Origin: Anthoceros angustus
Lineage: Eukaryota > Streptophyta > Anthocerotopsida > Anthocerotales > Anthocerotaceae
NCBI GenBank assembly: GCA_010909165.1
Contig: MU008188.1
Location: 496,001 to 560,000 of the forward strand
DNA length: 64,000 nt
Reading direction: 5' to 3'
Numbering within the stretch: position 1 is the stretch's first letter; each line of letters opens with the position of its first letter. The translations under genes were made by a program, and so were the position numbers. Under the pieces are notes generated by a model, which ran no database searches, was not told where the DNA came from, and saw nothing but the letters and a program-made list of their open reading frames with translations. Shown piece after piece: positions 11,232-24,982 of this stretch.

Positions 11232-14200
11232 ATGTCTGTCCGTATGCCGGAGCACACGAGCTTATGGCTGGCATCGGCTTCTCTGCCCGGCGTCCCTCCC
11301 GTCTGCCCTCTCCCTAGGTATCAAGCTGCAGCCGCTCGGCGTTCCAGGCAATTCTCCCATAACGCTCCTGCTACATTCACTTGCTTGTATCCGGCATGGA
11401 ATCGGACTGTGTCCTCCTCGCTCGCCCGGCGGAACCTTCCTTCTCTGCGGACGACAGGTGGTGCCAGCAGACCGGCGCGGACGCCACTTCTCCTCCTCTC
11501 TTATTGCGCGTTCTCGGATTCCCGGGGGACGTGGAAAATTTCTAGGATATCCTCCCACGGCAGAATTCACCATGGCCACACTCACACGGACGAGGGAGCA
11601 GGTGGGCATCACGACCAGCATGACGGCCATGAAGCGCGCGAAGGTGCTGAGAACTGTTGTGCCCATGAGCACGAGCATGAGCATGAGCATGAGCATGGGC
11701 ACGGGCAGGGGCAGGGGAATGAGCATGGCCATGGGAATGGGCACCATGGGCATTCGCACTCCCACCACACAGGTCATTCGCATGAGACCACGCGATTGAA
11801 TTCGATGCAACAGGCTCTGCAGAAGCTGGCGCAAGTGCTGTGGATCACTAAGGTTGCTGATGTCTTGCGGGAGAATCTCTCTGTCTGCTTAATTTCCTTG
11901 GCTCTGCTGCTCGTGGGAGCAGCCGTGCCGCTGGTGTGGCGCAATCCGCTCGCCACCACTCTGCAGACTGCGCTTGCGGTGGTGGCATTTCCTTTGACCG
12001 CGGTACCGTCTCTCTCTCTTGGTTAAATCACGCTCGCATTCGCCTCTTCTCTTTCGATTAAAATCGTATTGGATGGAGGAGGAAATTGGTATCTCTCGCC
12101 CATGACTATAAGTGTGTCAGGCAATGGCAAGCTCCCTCCGAGCACTGGTGGCCTGCTTTCTCAGTAATTTGTTTTTTGGAACTTCATTTTCACACAGGTG
12201 TCAGGGGTATTGGACTCGACAATTGCCATCGCTGGCGGAAAAATTGACATCCATGTTCTCATGGCACTCGCATCAGTTGCCTCTGTGTTCATGGGGAACA
12301 TCTGGGAGGGTGGCCTGCTTTTGACAATGTTCAGCCTGTCCCATCTCGGTATTTCGCAAGACGCATCGCTGTTGTGGTCGTATGGGTCTCTGAGTCCGGT
12401 TTGAGGTACAGTAGGAAGCTGTGTTGCGTCATGATCGGCATTCATGCAGCAAAACACAAGATCTTTTTCCTTGGTGTTACGGGATCGTGAGACGTCGAGG
12501 TTTTGTGCCATGTTGCCACTGCTCTGTGATAGGTTCATGCTTTTCAGTGTAGAGGATGGTTAAGTCCATTCAATCGATTTCTTGTGTGTTGTTTGATCTT
12601 CTTAAGTTTGAACCTGCAGTGGAAGAAGGCTTTACCAGGCGAGCATTAGGCGACGTGAAGGCGTTAAGGGACAGCAATCCAGAGTCTGCTCTTGTCCTGG
12701 ACGACTTTGATAACTTATCTTGGGCAGCTCTATCGACTGCAGCTTACAAGTCTTTGCCAGTTACTCGGGTGGAGGCTGGATCGTATCTTCTGGTGAAGGC
12801 GGGTGAGGTATGCACACTCCAGTGTCATATGAGACTGCTGCCACCATTGATATAGCTGTACTCCATGGAAGTACTTCCGGACCAAGTTAAATTGTTCATG
12901 CGCAAAATGGCAATGCTGGAGATGTGGAAATGAATCCAAACGTGAATACTTCTGTGCTTAAGACCTGTAGCTCTCACACCGCAGAAATGCAAGGTGCTTT
13001 CTCAGTGGGTTTCTTGCTTTCCTTGAGAACAAGAGTTAGAGCCTCGACAATACTCAGAGTGAAGCATTTTATCAGAGATATATGGACACGTCAGTCTTTT
13101 GCAAAGTTGTTTGTTTCAGCATTTCTGACGTTCTGCTCTTTGGTCTCAGACAGTACCTGTAGATGGGGAGGTAGCTATGGGGCATTCCATGATAACGGTA
13201 GAACATCTTACTGGTGAAGTGTACCCTCTGGAGAAGAAAATAGGTGATTTGGTTCCTGGAGGAGCCAGAAACTTGGACGGCATGATGGTAGTGAAGGTTA
13301 GCTTGTCTGTTGTCAAAGACTATGGCAAGTACAGTGCAACACGTTTGGAGAACGTTATTATTAATAATTAATTTCTTTGTATGTACTAACAGGCTACCAA
13401 ATCATGGAATGATTCCACTGTTGCAAGGATTATGAAAATTACAGAAGATGCCCAGCTGAACCGCCCTGTTTTGCAAAGATGGCTGGATCAGTTCGGGGAG
13501 CAATATAGCAAGGTGGTAATTGCACTGTCTGTTGTGCTTGCTGTTTTGGGCCCAGTCATCTTCAAGTGGCCCTTATTGGGTTCATCAGGTCAGCAATGAC
13601 ATGCTTGCCTCAGTAGTTTGGTTAATGGCCTTTGCTCTCTGCGGGCGTTCTCTCTTTTGTCTTGGTGGGCGAGAACTGAGATTTTGTGTGCATGCGCCAG
13701 GGGTACGGGGCTCAATCTACAGAGGGCTGGCTTTGATGGTTTCAGCTTCTCCATGTGCGCTAGCCGTTGCTCCACTTGCCTATGCAACTGCCATCAGTGC
13801 TTGTGCAAACAAGGTCCAGTAACATGCTCTCTTCCACACTTTGTAGTTTTGACCAGAAGTGGCTCTGAGATGCTGTGAGGTAACTATCATGGAGCCACAT
13901 TCAAGTTTCTCTATCATTGGCCACACAAAGATTGAGGATTCTTGAAGCTTGGAAAGTCCTCCTTTCAGTGAACGAAAGGATTCTTCTTGCAGTAGTGGGT
14001 AGAATCAGTCCTCCTATTGTTCACCATATGTGTTTCATTGCAGGGTATCCTTCTGAGAGGTGGTGAAGTCCTAGATTCTGTGAGTGCATGTGACACGATT
14101 GCATTTGACAAAACAGGTACCCTTACCACTGGTGAGCTTGAGTGCAAGGCAATTGAACCTCTCCATGGCCATCTGAACCAAGGCCAGAGTGGTACACCGG

Positions 14201-16281
14201 ATGGCATTTGTTGCAATCCCAGCTGTGTTGCAGAAGCTCTTGCTGTTGCGGCAGCTCTGGAAAGGGGTGCCACTCACCCTATTGCTCAGTAAGCTCCAGC
14301 TTTGCTTAAATGGTTTTCCAGTAAAGTGAACGTACCTGGGAGTGACCTTCAAAGGTGTCTGTCATTCCAAAACCTTGATCACTATTTCCATGACCATCTT
14401 ACAGGGCAGTATTGGAGTACAGCGAGGGGAAAAAGTTGCCTCCTTTTGTTGTTCAGAACTTTGAATCATTTCCGGGCAAAGGATTGGCTGCAGATATCGC
14501 ACCAGTAGAGGTATACATTCCAGATTGCTTGGTTAGCTTATTTTTAACCGAGTCAAACAAGTTCATAAATTTTTCACGTCATAGATCTCTGAAATGCATA
14601 TTGACCGGTCAAGTTAACTTTACACATTTTCCCGAGATGGCTACGCAATTGACTGAGATGCTCAGGTTCTAGCTATGACTGTAATTCATTCCTACTGCTT
14701 TAATCTTTGAGTTGAGTCTTGTGAATGTGTTTTCTGTTTCAAGCGGTTCCTTGATTTTTTATAGTCAGGTGATGGGGCTTCGCACAGAGCATATCTGGGA
14801 TCTCTGGAATTCGTTGGATCGTCATCTGGCTTTGATACAAGCTCTCGGCGGCTTGAGGACTCACTAGAAGCATCGCCTTTTAGCAGCGAACTTGTGCGGG
14901 CAGCTCTCTCTGTTAATAGCAAGGTCTTGGCCTAAATCAGAAGTGGGGTTTTCAAGTGCTTTTATCTGGTCTGTACACTATTAACACGTGCCTTGCTGTG
15001 AGATGCAGATCACCATCTTTCACTTGGAAGACAAGTTGCGGGCACATAGTGCTGATGTGATCTCATCCTTAAGAAGGCACGAGGGCCTGAGGTTGATGAT
15101 GTTGACGGGGGATCATCTGGCTAGTGCTCAAAGGGTTGCTAGAGCAGTTGGTATTGATGAAGTCTACTCAGGTCTGAAGCCTGAAGAAAAGCTGCAAAAA
15201 GCAAGAAGTTTCTCTGGTAAGAGTGCCCTGGCTGTGCAGATTTGTATCTGTTGAAGACTGAATGCAAAACTGGTTTTGATGGAGGGAGGGATGGTTTTGG
15301 TGCTCCTCTGATGATTCTAGTGGCCTGCTATCTGACATTCATATGTTACATTGTTGAGCAATGACAGTGTGTTGTGATTTTTCTCCAATCTTCTCTTGTT
15401 GGGGATTCTGCACGCAGCCTGCCTGTGATGACAACTGGTGTGTCTGACTCGAGTGCTATGCAGCCCGGGATGGCTCAGGAGGCCTCATTATGGTTGGCGA
15501 CGGAATCAATGATGCACCAGCCTTAGCAGCTGCGACAGTTGGAGTTGTGCTTGCACAGCGTGCAAGTGCAACAGCTGTGGCTGTTGCAGATGTGCTCCTC
15601 CTCCAGGACAATATTGACGGAGTGCCATTTCTGATTGCAAAAGCTCATCAGACTACAGCAGTGGTATGCTCTATTTTGAAGTCACATCTTATCTGATTTG
15701 GCTGGCAATCTGTCTCGTAGACTAAGCGCTTTATCCTCGCCATTGCTTGTCATGCAGGTCAAACAAAGTGTGTTTCTTGCACTTTTTTCGATCCTGGTTG
15801 CATCTCTACCTTCAGTCTTGGGAATGCTGCCACTTTGGCTCACGGTTTGTTCCTTTGGTCCCCAGGACTCCGTGTGTTATGTACTTGTTTTAAGTGCATC
15901 TGCTTTTCGTGTTCAGATGTGAACGTTCATCGTTCTGAATCTGTACAAGATACATGAATCATGAAGCCAGAATTCGATGTTACGGGGTGGCTCTTTGTGC
16001 TAGACAGCCTAGATACCACCTCCCACCTCTTTATATGTCTTTGAAACTTATGTAACTTGAGTCTGTTCTACGCTTGACAGGTGTTGTTGCACGAAGGCGG
16101 TACCTTACTGGTGTGCCTGAATTCAGCCCGTCCTTTGAGGAGTCCAAGTGACGCGTGGGTTTTATCCCGTTCAGGCAAGGTATCTAAATTCCGTAGTCGA
16201 ACTGCTCACTTATGGAAACAGCTGGTAAAACGGCTGATGAGCAGGTCAAGCAGGCCTAACTTGCAATCTGGTCCTGCATGA
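11232..16281 (+). CDS. HMA1: HMA1-type heavy-metal P1B ATPase, plastid envelope
   Basis: A cation-pumping P-type ATPase matching plant HMA1, which moves Cu/Zn and related ions across the chloroplast envelope. Exons: 11232-12002, 12198-12348, 12620-12807, 13150-13296, 13393-13588, 13701-13813, 14044-14288, 14405-14510, 14765-14923, 15009-15216, 15464-15663, 15758-15844, 16081-16281. All introns are GT-AG and every phase closes, giving 923 residues. Residues 1 to about 60 look like a Ser/Ala/Arg-rich transit peptide. Residues ~112-186 are His-rich with HEHEHEHEHE runs, as in HMA1. Visible motifs are LTGE (391-393), the HMA1-specific SPC in place of CPC (501-503), DKTGT (544), HP (600), TGD (725) and GDGIND (773-778). 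The ATG at 11232 is the first in-frame Met; an upstream GTG frame is open but unlikely to initiate. A decayed copy lies at 40619-43200. Confidence 0.95.
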
Positions 16282-18225
16282 TCTTCACAACTTGGCCGAT
16301 CTGGGTGGGCCGCTCCTAGATAGACGGCATAGAGTTAAGCGTCTCCAGATTGGCTCTTAAACAACGTGGGTGTGGTTGCCTAATGTGCGGAGCATCATGA
16401 CAAGTATTGTATCGGCGATGAGTCACGAAGATCTTGGTGACGCAACTTACGTGGGGCGGTGCGGCTGTCTGAGTTATTTTTTCTTCTTATCCGCACCGAC
16501 AACGGACGAGGTGTCCCATCCGCTATGAATCAGAATCTGCATTATTCCAGTACTTATAAGCTTCGCAGATCCCGATCTCTCTTACGTGGATTCTCATTTC
16601 TAATGTATAAAATATGTATTAATATGTAGAATATAATCTATGCCCTGCAGGAGGCCGTGACCCTTCAAAGTCCGCGAGTCTCTATACCGTTGTTTACTGG
16701 GTAGGCAAAAACGCATTTAGCTTATGCTAAGGGGGTATTCGGGACGACATCAAAATTTGCGCCCATAGAAATGGGAGCCGCTCACTAAAATTCGTCGGGG
16801 GTTTAATGCTTGGTTGCCTTGATGTGGCGGGGCCTACCATCTGTCTCTCTCATCCGTGACTTGCGACCCGGAGCGCGAGCCGAGAGCCGGGTGAGTGGCT
16901 TTCCCATTGATACCCGATGGCCATTAAGGCAAATACGGTCTGCACACCCGTGCGGACGCGCAACCCGATGTACCGCGCAACCCGATGAACCGGCTTCATA
17001 TCGACATACACGACATAGCAGCAACATCAGTTTGTGGTTCCCGTCGCATACTCGGGTTTTTGCACTCGTTCTCTGTACCTGCATTTCCATACCCGGCTTT
17101 CCATACCCGGGATGAAAGAATTCCAAACCCGTCGGTTTGAAGTCCAGGTTTCAAATCAGGTTTTCAAAGCTATGCACTTCTCATCGCGGTGAACCGATCT
17201 GAAAAGAAAGCGGTGCAGATGCGACAAGACGCCTAATATGCTGCCCGGTGCAGATGCGGAGACCAGGCCTAAAACCATGTTCATGAGAGACCATCTGGAT
17301 TCACCGCGCATGTAGATCAGTACCTCGCAGTGAGTGCAAAAACTCGCATCTCACGTCCTCTTGTTAGTTTTGAGAGACTATTCCTTCACACGATACTGTT
17401 CCTTCAATTGCAGGACTCATTTGTGTTCATCTCCTTGTTGATGTTCCTCTTGTGACAGGTGAAGAAGAGGACCTCGAATGACAACACTTACAGATCTGGC
17501 TCACATGTTTCAATTGCAGGACTCATTTGTGTTCATCTCCTTGTTGATGTTCCTCTTGTGACAGGTGAAGAAGAGGACCTCGAATGACAACACTTACAGA
17601 TCTGGCTCACATGTGATGCACACGCTTAACAAATTATCTCTCTTCTTAGGCTATGACCCTCTGAATGCGAACGCCAGCCTACCTTGTTGAACATGGGCAT
17701 TTTAACAATCGCCAGTCCGGCCGTGAATCAGAGGACCTGCAATTGGCACAAGGTACAAGCATCATTACTCTTCATGTGGATTTTCTGAACTTTGGAAGGG
17801 ACGAGGGTAACTAGTTTTGCATGTCGACATCGATCCTTCTCTGACTGCGCCGATTTTCCAGCAGCATTCACGGAAGGGTCGCTTTGAACAAAGTGAAAGC
17901 CGCGACATGGCAAGAATAATGTCTCGGGAGAAGGTGGCTGGGTCCCGAAGGTGCGGTATGCGGCAGCGGTGCCGATCGATGATCGGTGGTAGGAATGGGC
18001 ACCTCTTACAGCAGGCTTTAGTGCTTAAGTTTCCTCACGGGTTTGGAGGAGTTCTTGTACATAGTGCATGCTGGCATTGAGCATTCTCACCTTCTAAAAC
18101 CAAGAGTGGATTCGACCTTCTAAGACGAAAAGCGAATTGACCCGATCAAACCGAGTGCTATCTCGCTATCTCCTCTCAAGACCCTACAAAAGTAGATTGG
18201 TCACTTCTAAAACCAAAAGCCTATT
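16282..18225. other. No gene recognised
   Basis: Begins with the 3' flank of HMA1 (part of this flank is copied into the pseudogene at 43050-43190). From 16800 on it holds only small unrelated ORFs and a tandem duplication at 17405-17616. Confidence 0.5.
17405..17616 (+). repeat. Exact 106-bp tandem duplication
   Basis: CAATTGCAGGACTCATTTGT starts at 17405 and again at 17511, and the two units read the same through GATCTGGCTCACATGT. No difference was seen between the copies. Each carries TTGTGACAG followed by GTGAAG, which looks like an acceptor-donor pair. Confidence 0.95.
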
Positions 18226-21060
18226 TCAGCTCATCAATCCACCCTTTATCAACCGCCTATGTTCCACTTCACCGTCTTTTCTTCTTACACACAACTTCCT
18301 CCAAACCAACATATCGTTCATTGCTCGTGCCTCATTCTCAGCAAAAGTTTCCAACACTTGTTTCCGTTGAGGTTCTTCGTCTGCCTGTGCCACTAACTGT
18401 CTCAGCTTCTGTTGAGTTTGCTCCATAATGCAGGCTATCCCAAAAGCTAAATCTGAACGCTCAAATGCGGTATCACATACTTCAGCACATGCCGTTTTAA
18501 TAAAATCCAACCGTTTTTCTTTTGCCATCTCCAATTTTGTCTTACATATTGGTGCCACCAAGGTTACTAGGCAACACAATGTGTGGAGCTTCTTGATTCG
18601 CATCCAAAAGCCATAGCCAAGTTGTTGGTATCACTACTTTCAACATACGCTCCATTTGTTCTTCCATTTTGCCTAGTCACTCCATCCTTGTGTATGCCAA
18701 GGAGTTGTTGAACTTTCACCACATGCTTGCAGATGAAACCTTTGTTCCCCATTGGACATGAGCATGTAGCCCAAGGAGAGTAAACATGTTCAATCACATA
18801 CCACAAGTTAGGGGTCGATGAAGACAAACAATGTGCAACAACATTTTCGGCATGCGGTAAAATAACTGAGCTAATAGGAATAGTTTCTGCACCCTTCATA
18901 GCGGTTTCCTCCAAAGCCTCCAGCTTCTTGTTATGCCTGTATCCCCCTTCTTTTGTGAAGTGCTGGTACCAATAATGTCGGGCAACCACATTCACTAATT
19001 GGTGTAGTAACCAGTCTAGTTTACGGCCAGGCAAACTTGACTTGCTAAATGCTGCACGTTCTTTTATAAATCTATGGAATCCTTCCACAGCTGAAGTTGT
19101 ATGTTGCCCTGCATGAGGCAACATTCTAGCATTACACAACCACATATCTATAGTCTCTCCCATTGGACCTTCATATATCTCACAAAGTCTCCTTCACTTG
19201 TTCCCCACTTGTCATAAAAATTGTGTAGCATACTTCTTCCTATGGAAACACACTGAAGATGTGCTTGCCTCGTGACATACATAATATCCCTAGCTCGCCC
19301 ATATTGAAATTCGATTACTTTGTGAGTGCACTTTCTTCAATAAATTCGTCTCCACGCTTTCCGCACATGCCACAAGCATAATAATATAGGCATATTATGA
19401 TTCCACATCGAGCGAATAGCGTAAATCTACGCGATCATCAACAAGGAATGAACTAGGTGTCCAATCCTTGTTGATCTTTTCAACCTTCTTCCAGAACTGA
19501 AAGCCACGACAAGTGACTCAAGAGTAGCATCTTTTGTAATAGCCCATGCGAACACCGCTCAAGTAATGGTCAAAACCCATCACGTGAATAAGTGGTAGCG
19601 ATACACTGCTCAACCCAAAAGTTGCATCCATAGCTAGCACATTACCATTCCCATAAAGCAACATGCAATTTAACATAAAAGGAGTTTGAATACCCAAAGC
19701 GAAAGGTTGATTCTCGCTTGATTGGTGGAAGACTATAGACGATTTTGCTCCAACCACGTGACACCGATGTGGCATCATCCGGCTAGCTTCCATTCACCAA
19801 CTTCAACTTGTGTAAGATATTGAGAACATCATATCTTTGCATATAATCATCTCTTACTAGTTTATATACCGTCGATTGTTGATTCGAGCATACAATGCAT
19901 CTTGATGCCGACGCATTATTTCATCACAGAACTTTGCAATATAGGCAATGCCCGATCCAATCCTTCTTTTCTTGTGAAAGCCATGCGCTCGACATCACGG
20001 GTAAGCCTTCGCACCTGTGCCCATGACATATAGCATTTGAAAGGTCGATGCCTATGTTCAAAAGACCAATCTCAAGAACCTTAGGCCACGGAGAAGTTTC
20101 TTCACCCTAAAATTTGCTTGGCAACCATGCTTGACACTCTCTCCACGGAGGACCTTACATTTAGCTGTATTAGCACCACGTGACACTCCCACCTCCTTTT
20201 GGCGAAAGTCTTCCGGGCCGTAAGAACACCAATACCTGCAAGCCAGCCTCACAATGTTAATGCCTCCCTAAGTAATAAAACAATTTACATACTTCAAACC
20301 TTCTTACCTAACATATGATGCAGCTGTATGCACTGTCGGTACTGCAGGGCGAGGTAAACTCCCCGGCCCCTTAGAATCCTTCTTGTAGAAGTTCGTAGGA
20401 TGGGAACTTATAGCACTCATTCCCCCAATAAAGTCTCCCACTCTAGAAAAGAGTATGTGAGCCACCTTCACATGTTTTTGCTGCCCTGGTGCCCTAGAAT
20501 GGTCATATTGAGAAGAAACCCGCTTTAGGTCAAGATGCCTATGTTCAAAAGACCAATCTCAAGAACCTTAGGCCACGGAGAAGTTTCTTCACCCTAAAAT
20601 TTGCTTGGCAACCATGCTTGACACTCTCTCCACGGAGGACCTTACATTTAGTATTAGCACCACGTGACACTCCCACCTCCTTTTGGCGAAAGTCTTCCGG
20701 CCGTAAGAACACCAATACCGCAAGCCACCTCACAATGTTAATGCCTCCTAAGTAATAAAACAATTTACATACTTCAAACCTTCTTACCTAACATATGATG
20801 CAGTATGCCTTTATCGATCAGTAGGTAAACTCCCCCTTAGAATCCTTCTTGTAGAAGTTCATAGGATGGGAACTTATAGCACTCATTCCCCCAATAAAGT
20901 CTCCCACTTTAGAAAAGAGTATGTGAGCCACCTTCACATGATTTTGCTACCCTGGTGCCCTAGAATGGTCATATTGAGAAGAAACCCAGTTTAGGTCAGT
21001 ATGGTTAAATAACCGTAATTTAGGAAGCTGCACCACAAAAGGTGTGTTAGTTGGTAACTC
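18226..21060 (-). pseudogene. MULE/FAR1-like transposase gene, copy A
   Basis: Read on the minus strand from ~21060 this encodes a MULE-type transposase. There is an N-terminal part with WVSSQYDHSRAPG (~20990), a Cys/Lys-rich DNA-binding-like segment with KVLRGESVKHGCQANFRV (present twice, see 20047), and the DDE region with GNGNVLAMDATFGL (19518-19793) and TPSSFLVDD (~19460). Then comes HAGQHTTSAVEGFHRF, a SWIM zinc finger CSCPMGNKGFICKH (CxC...CxH intact), and a C-terminal helical tail. Frameshifts occur near 18600 and between 19163 and 19520, so it is inactive. It is a different subfamily member from copies B and C: the motifs align but the sequence is clearly diverged. Confidence 0.85.
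20047..20990. repeat. 487-bp tandem duplication inside MULE copy A
   Basis: GATGCCTATGTTCAAAAGAC occurs at 20047 and 20534. The following ~460 bp are the same apart from small indels. Both duplication joints contain AGGTC. The duplicated segment spans the N-terminal DNA-binding-like exon of the transposase. Confidence 0.93.
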
Positions 21061-21134
21061 TTCTAAGTTAATACAAGAACTCAAATCCATATTATTATTA
21101 TCCGTAAATCACATTCCCCTATCCCAAAGAGAAA

Positions 21135-21153
21135 AACCCTAACCCTAACCCTA
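21135..21153 (+). repeat. Short (CCCTAA)3 telomere-like run
   Basis: Three CCCTAA hexamers follow AAAAA, just ahead of the 1911-bp tandem duplication. It is the TTAGGG hexamer, not the usual plant TTTAGGG heptamer. At this length it may be chance or a scar of break repair. Confidence 0.6.
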
Positions 21154-21160
21154 ATCTCAA

Positions 21161-24100
21161 CCTTTAACCAAAATCCCTATCCCTAATCACAAGAGCGCTT
21201 GAAAGCAAAGATTGAACATGCCGCTCTAAACTCGCATCTCACGCTATGCAAATGACGGAGTTCACATACCATAAGCTTGTGAGCGTGGTGCACTTTGGAG
21301 CCTTAAACAAGTATTATTAGTAACGTAAGGGTAGGGACGAGCGGCTTTCTCATGTCCCGTGTTGGTGGTATGTAGCACAGGCCAAAACTTTTGGCCACCG
21401 GTTCGGATTATGCATGACTCACCATAGCATGGTGATGGGCAAGCACATACATAGGTACATGTCGTGGCCGTGGAGGGCCGTCATGACACACGTACCTTAA
21501 TGGCCATCTGCATCCATTTGCAAGCGGGTGAGTGCACCATACACATGGAAACACGTGACCGTTGCGAACACATGGGCACATACATGAGAACAGGGACGAC
21601 ACCGTGAGTGGCGAAGAATCCAAAGATGTAGAGCACGTGGGAGTGAGGCCTGGTATACGAGATGCACGTTATTATACATATCTTTTGCTGGACATAACCG
21701 AATTTTGGTACAGGGTAATCAAATTGAAGCTTGTCTGAAGGGCGACAGGATGAGCTATTGCTCAAAGCCAAAAATATAGAGCATTCGAGGTTTAGGCCTG
21801 GTAACACAGATGCTCATTTTTGTTCATAACTTATGCTAGACACAACTAAAATGTAATACAGGGCAATTAAATTGAAGCTTGTTCAGAGGGCTACAGAATG
21901 AGCTATAGCTCATTCCGTGTAAACATATGTGGAACGCGTACTGAGAGTTTGAAATTCAGAGAGCACAAATTGTTCAGCGGGCAATTTTGACGAACACCAA
22001 TATCCAAGTTCGCATACAGATAGCTGAACATGATGAGTTTGAAACTGGCTTTTCGATGACCTATCTTACGAAATTTATGGCCAAGTAAAGCATGAACTAG
22101 CCACAAATCTCATCCTTCCCTCTCTTCAAGATAACTACTTTCAGCACCTTGGTGCAACACCTCTAGCATCTTTGGCTTCTGCCGGCGGGTTGCAGGCTTC
22201 CAAGTAGTCATCTCCACAATACATTTTTTCCTCTTCAAAGAATCTCCAAAGCCATTGTCCAATTTGAGTAAATGGCCTTGAAATGTGGACACTACACCAT
22301 TGACACATTTTCGTGCCTGCAACTGTTTAACTTGGAGAAGCAACATAGAAGCTGCTGCATGAGTATGCTGGAGCAAGGAAGCATCAGCATGCACCATTCC
22401 CCACACTTCTTTACATATATTCTCCAAGCTCTGGTATGATGCAACGGCCTTCACTTGTGGCTTTACGTTGCCAAATGGCAGTGCTGTTGGCAATGATTCA
22501 GTGTCTTCCTGAGTTGTGAAAATAGGCGTGTCCGCCTCGTGCACCGCCTGTTCACAAGGCATATGTACTGGTCCAACAGAATGCGGAGAGACATGGACAT
22601 GTCCTCTTCTAGCCATAGCATAACTAGCTGTGTGTGGATACCAATTCCCCTTTGAGGTATAATATCTTAGCTTGGTGCTTGCAAAAGAAACCTTGAGTGC
22701 CTCTGGGACAATTAGAAGTCCAATCTGCACTTACAATGAAGATGGTATAGATCAACGATCGTGCAACTCCTCACAAAAGCTAGTCCATCAATTGTGGTTG
22801 GTAATGTGACAGAGTCGGAATGGATTGGGAACCCAAGATTGCATTGTCCACGATTGCTGCTTCCCTTGCATTGTACCTGAATCCATGCTCCTTTGTGAAA
22901 TGCTTATACCAGTAGATTTTGCTTACTGTTTCCACGAGAGTGTGGAGCAACCAATCCAACCATCTTCCTCGCAGCCTAACAAAATCATGGCACAAAGCAA
23001 AGACTTCAAAACCCATGCAAGGCTTCGATAGCAGAGTTACAATCTTGGCTGCGTGCCTCATAGTTCGACACCCTTTAACCAAAATCCCTATCCCTAATCA
23101 CAAGAGCGCTTGAAAACAAAGATTGAACATGCCGCTCTAAACTCGCATCTCATGCTATGCAAATGACGGGAGTTCACATACCATAAGCTTGTGAGCCAGG
23201 ATGCACTTGGAGCCTTAAACAAGTATTATTAGTAATGTGTAAGTGGGTAGGGACGAGCGGTTTTCTCATGTCCCGTGTTGGTGGTACGTAGCGCATGGGC
23301 GTCAAAACTTTTGGCCACCGGTTCGGATTATGCATGACTCACCATAGCATGGTGATGGGCAAACACATACATAGGTACATGTCGTGGCCGTGGAGGGCCG
23401 TGCGGACACACGTGCCGGCCTTAATGGCCATCGGGTATCCATTTGCAAGCGGGTGAGTGCACCATACACATGGAAACACGTGACCGTTGCGAACACATGG
23501 GCACATACATGAGAACAGGGACGCATACCGTGTGAGTGGCGAAGAATCCAAAGATGTAGAGCACGTGGGAGTGAGGCCTGGTATACGAGATGCACGTTAT
23601 TATACATATCTTTTGCTGGACATAACCGAATTTTGGTACAGGGTAATCAAATTGAAGCTTGTCTGAAGGGCGACAGGATGAGCTATTGCTCAAAGCCAAA
23701 AATATAGAGCATTCGAGGTTTAGGCCTGGTAACACAGATGCTCATTTTTGTTCATAACTTATGCTAGACACAACTAAAATGTAATACAGGGCAATTAAAT
23801 TGAAGCTTGTTCAGAGGGCTACAGAATGAGCTATAGCTCATTCCGTGTAAACATATGTGGAACACGTCGAGAGTTTGAAATTCAGAGCACAAATTGTTCA
23901 GCGGGCAATTTTTGAACACCAATATCCAAGTTCGCATACAGATAGCTGAACATGATGAGTTTGAAACTGGCTTCGATGACCTATCTTACGAAATTTATAG
24001 CCAAGTAAAGCATGAACTAGCCACAAATCTCATCCTTCCTCTCTTCAAGATAACTACTTTCAGCACCTTGGTGCAACACCTCTAGCATCTTTGGCTTCGC

Positions 24101-24982
24101 GGGTTGCAGCTTCCAAGTAGTCATCTCCATTTTTCCTCTTCAAAGAATCTCCAAAGCCATTGTCCAATTTGAGTAAATGGCCTTGAAATGTGGACACTAC
24201 ACCATTGACACATTTTCGTGCAACTGTTTAACTTGGAGAAGCAACATAGAAGCTGCTGCATGAGTATGCTGGAGCAAGGAAGCATCAGCATGCACCATTC
24301 CCCACACTTCTTTCCATATATTCTCCAAGCTCTGGTATGAAGCAACGGCCTTCACTTGTGGCTTTACGTTGCCAAATGGCAGTGCTGGCAATGATTCAGT
24401 GTCTTCCTGAGTTGTGAAAATAGGCGTGTCCGCCTCGTGCACCGCCTGTTCACAAGGCATATGTACTGGTCCAACAGAATGCGGAGAGACATGGACATGT
24501 CCTCTTCTAGCCATAGTAACTAGCTGTGTGTGGATACCAATTCCCCTTTGAGGTATAATATCTTAGCTTGCTGCTTGCAAAAGAAACCTTGAGTGCCTCT
24601 GGGACAATTACAGCAAGTCCAATCTGCACTTACAGTGAAGATGGTATAGATCAACTTCTGATCAGTGCAACTCCTCACAAAAGCTAGTCCATCAATTGTG
24701 GTTGGTAATGTGACAGCCGAGTCGGGAATGGATTGGGAACCCAAGATTGCATTGTCCACGATTGCTGCTTCCCTTGCATTGTACTTGAATCCATGCTCCT
24801 TTGTGAAATGCTTATACCAGTAGATTTTGCTTACTGTTTCCACGAGAGTGTGGAGCAACCAATCCAACCGTCTTCCTCGCAGCCTAACAAAATCATGGCA
24901 CATAGCAAAGACTTCAAAAACCCATGCAAGGCTTCGATAGCAGAGTTACAATCTTGGCCTGCGTGCCTCATAGTTCTGACAC
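21161..24982. repeat. 1911-bp tandem duplication, two units
   Basis: The 10-mer CCTTTAACCA marks all three boundaries, at 21161, 23072 and 24983, so both units are 1911 bp long. Each unit holds the 3' part of a MULE transposase gene (SWIM finger and C-terminus, minus strand) and its 3' flank. At 24983 coding sequence continues into the rest of the transposase, while at 23072 it is cut off. So the right unit is the original and the left one the added copy. Confidence 0.95.
22110..23071 (-). pseudogene. MULE/FAR1-like transposase, truncated copy B
   Basis: The C-terminal third only, starting abruptly at the duplication joint 23071. It contains LDWLLHTLVETVSKIYWYKH, the SWIM region and a C-terminal tail beginning MARRGHVHVSPHSVGP. 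It lacks the DDE domain and has extra frameshifts relative to copy C. It exists only because of the 1911-bp tandem duplication. Confidence 0.88.

Noticed and set aside
11262-11834. 190-codon minus-strand ORF rich in Met/Leu/Val
   Set aside because: It is the antisense shadow of the His/Glu codon repeat in HMA1 exon 1.
21135-21153. Interstitial telomere or chromosome fusion site
   Set aside because: Three hexamers only, of the TTAGGG type, with no extended array. Too short to support more than a coincidence or a small repair scar.
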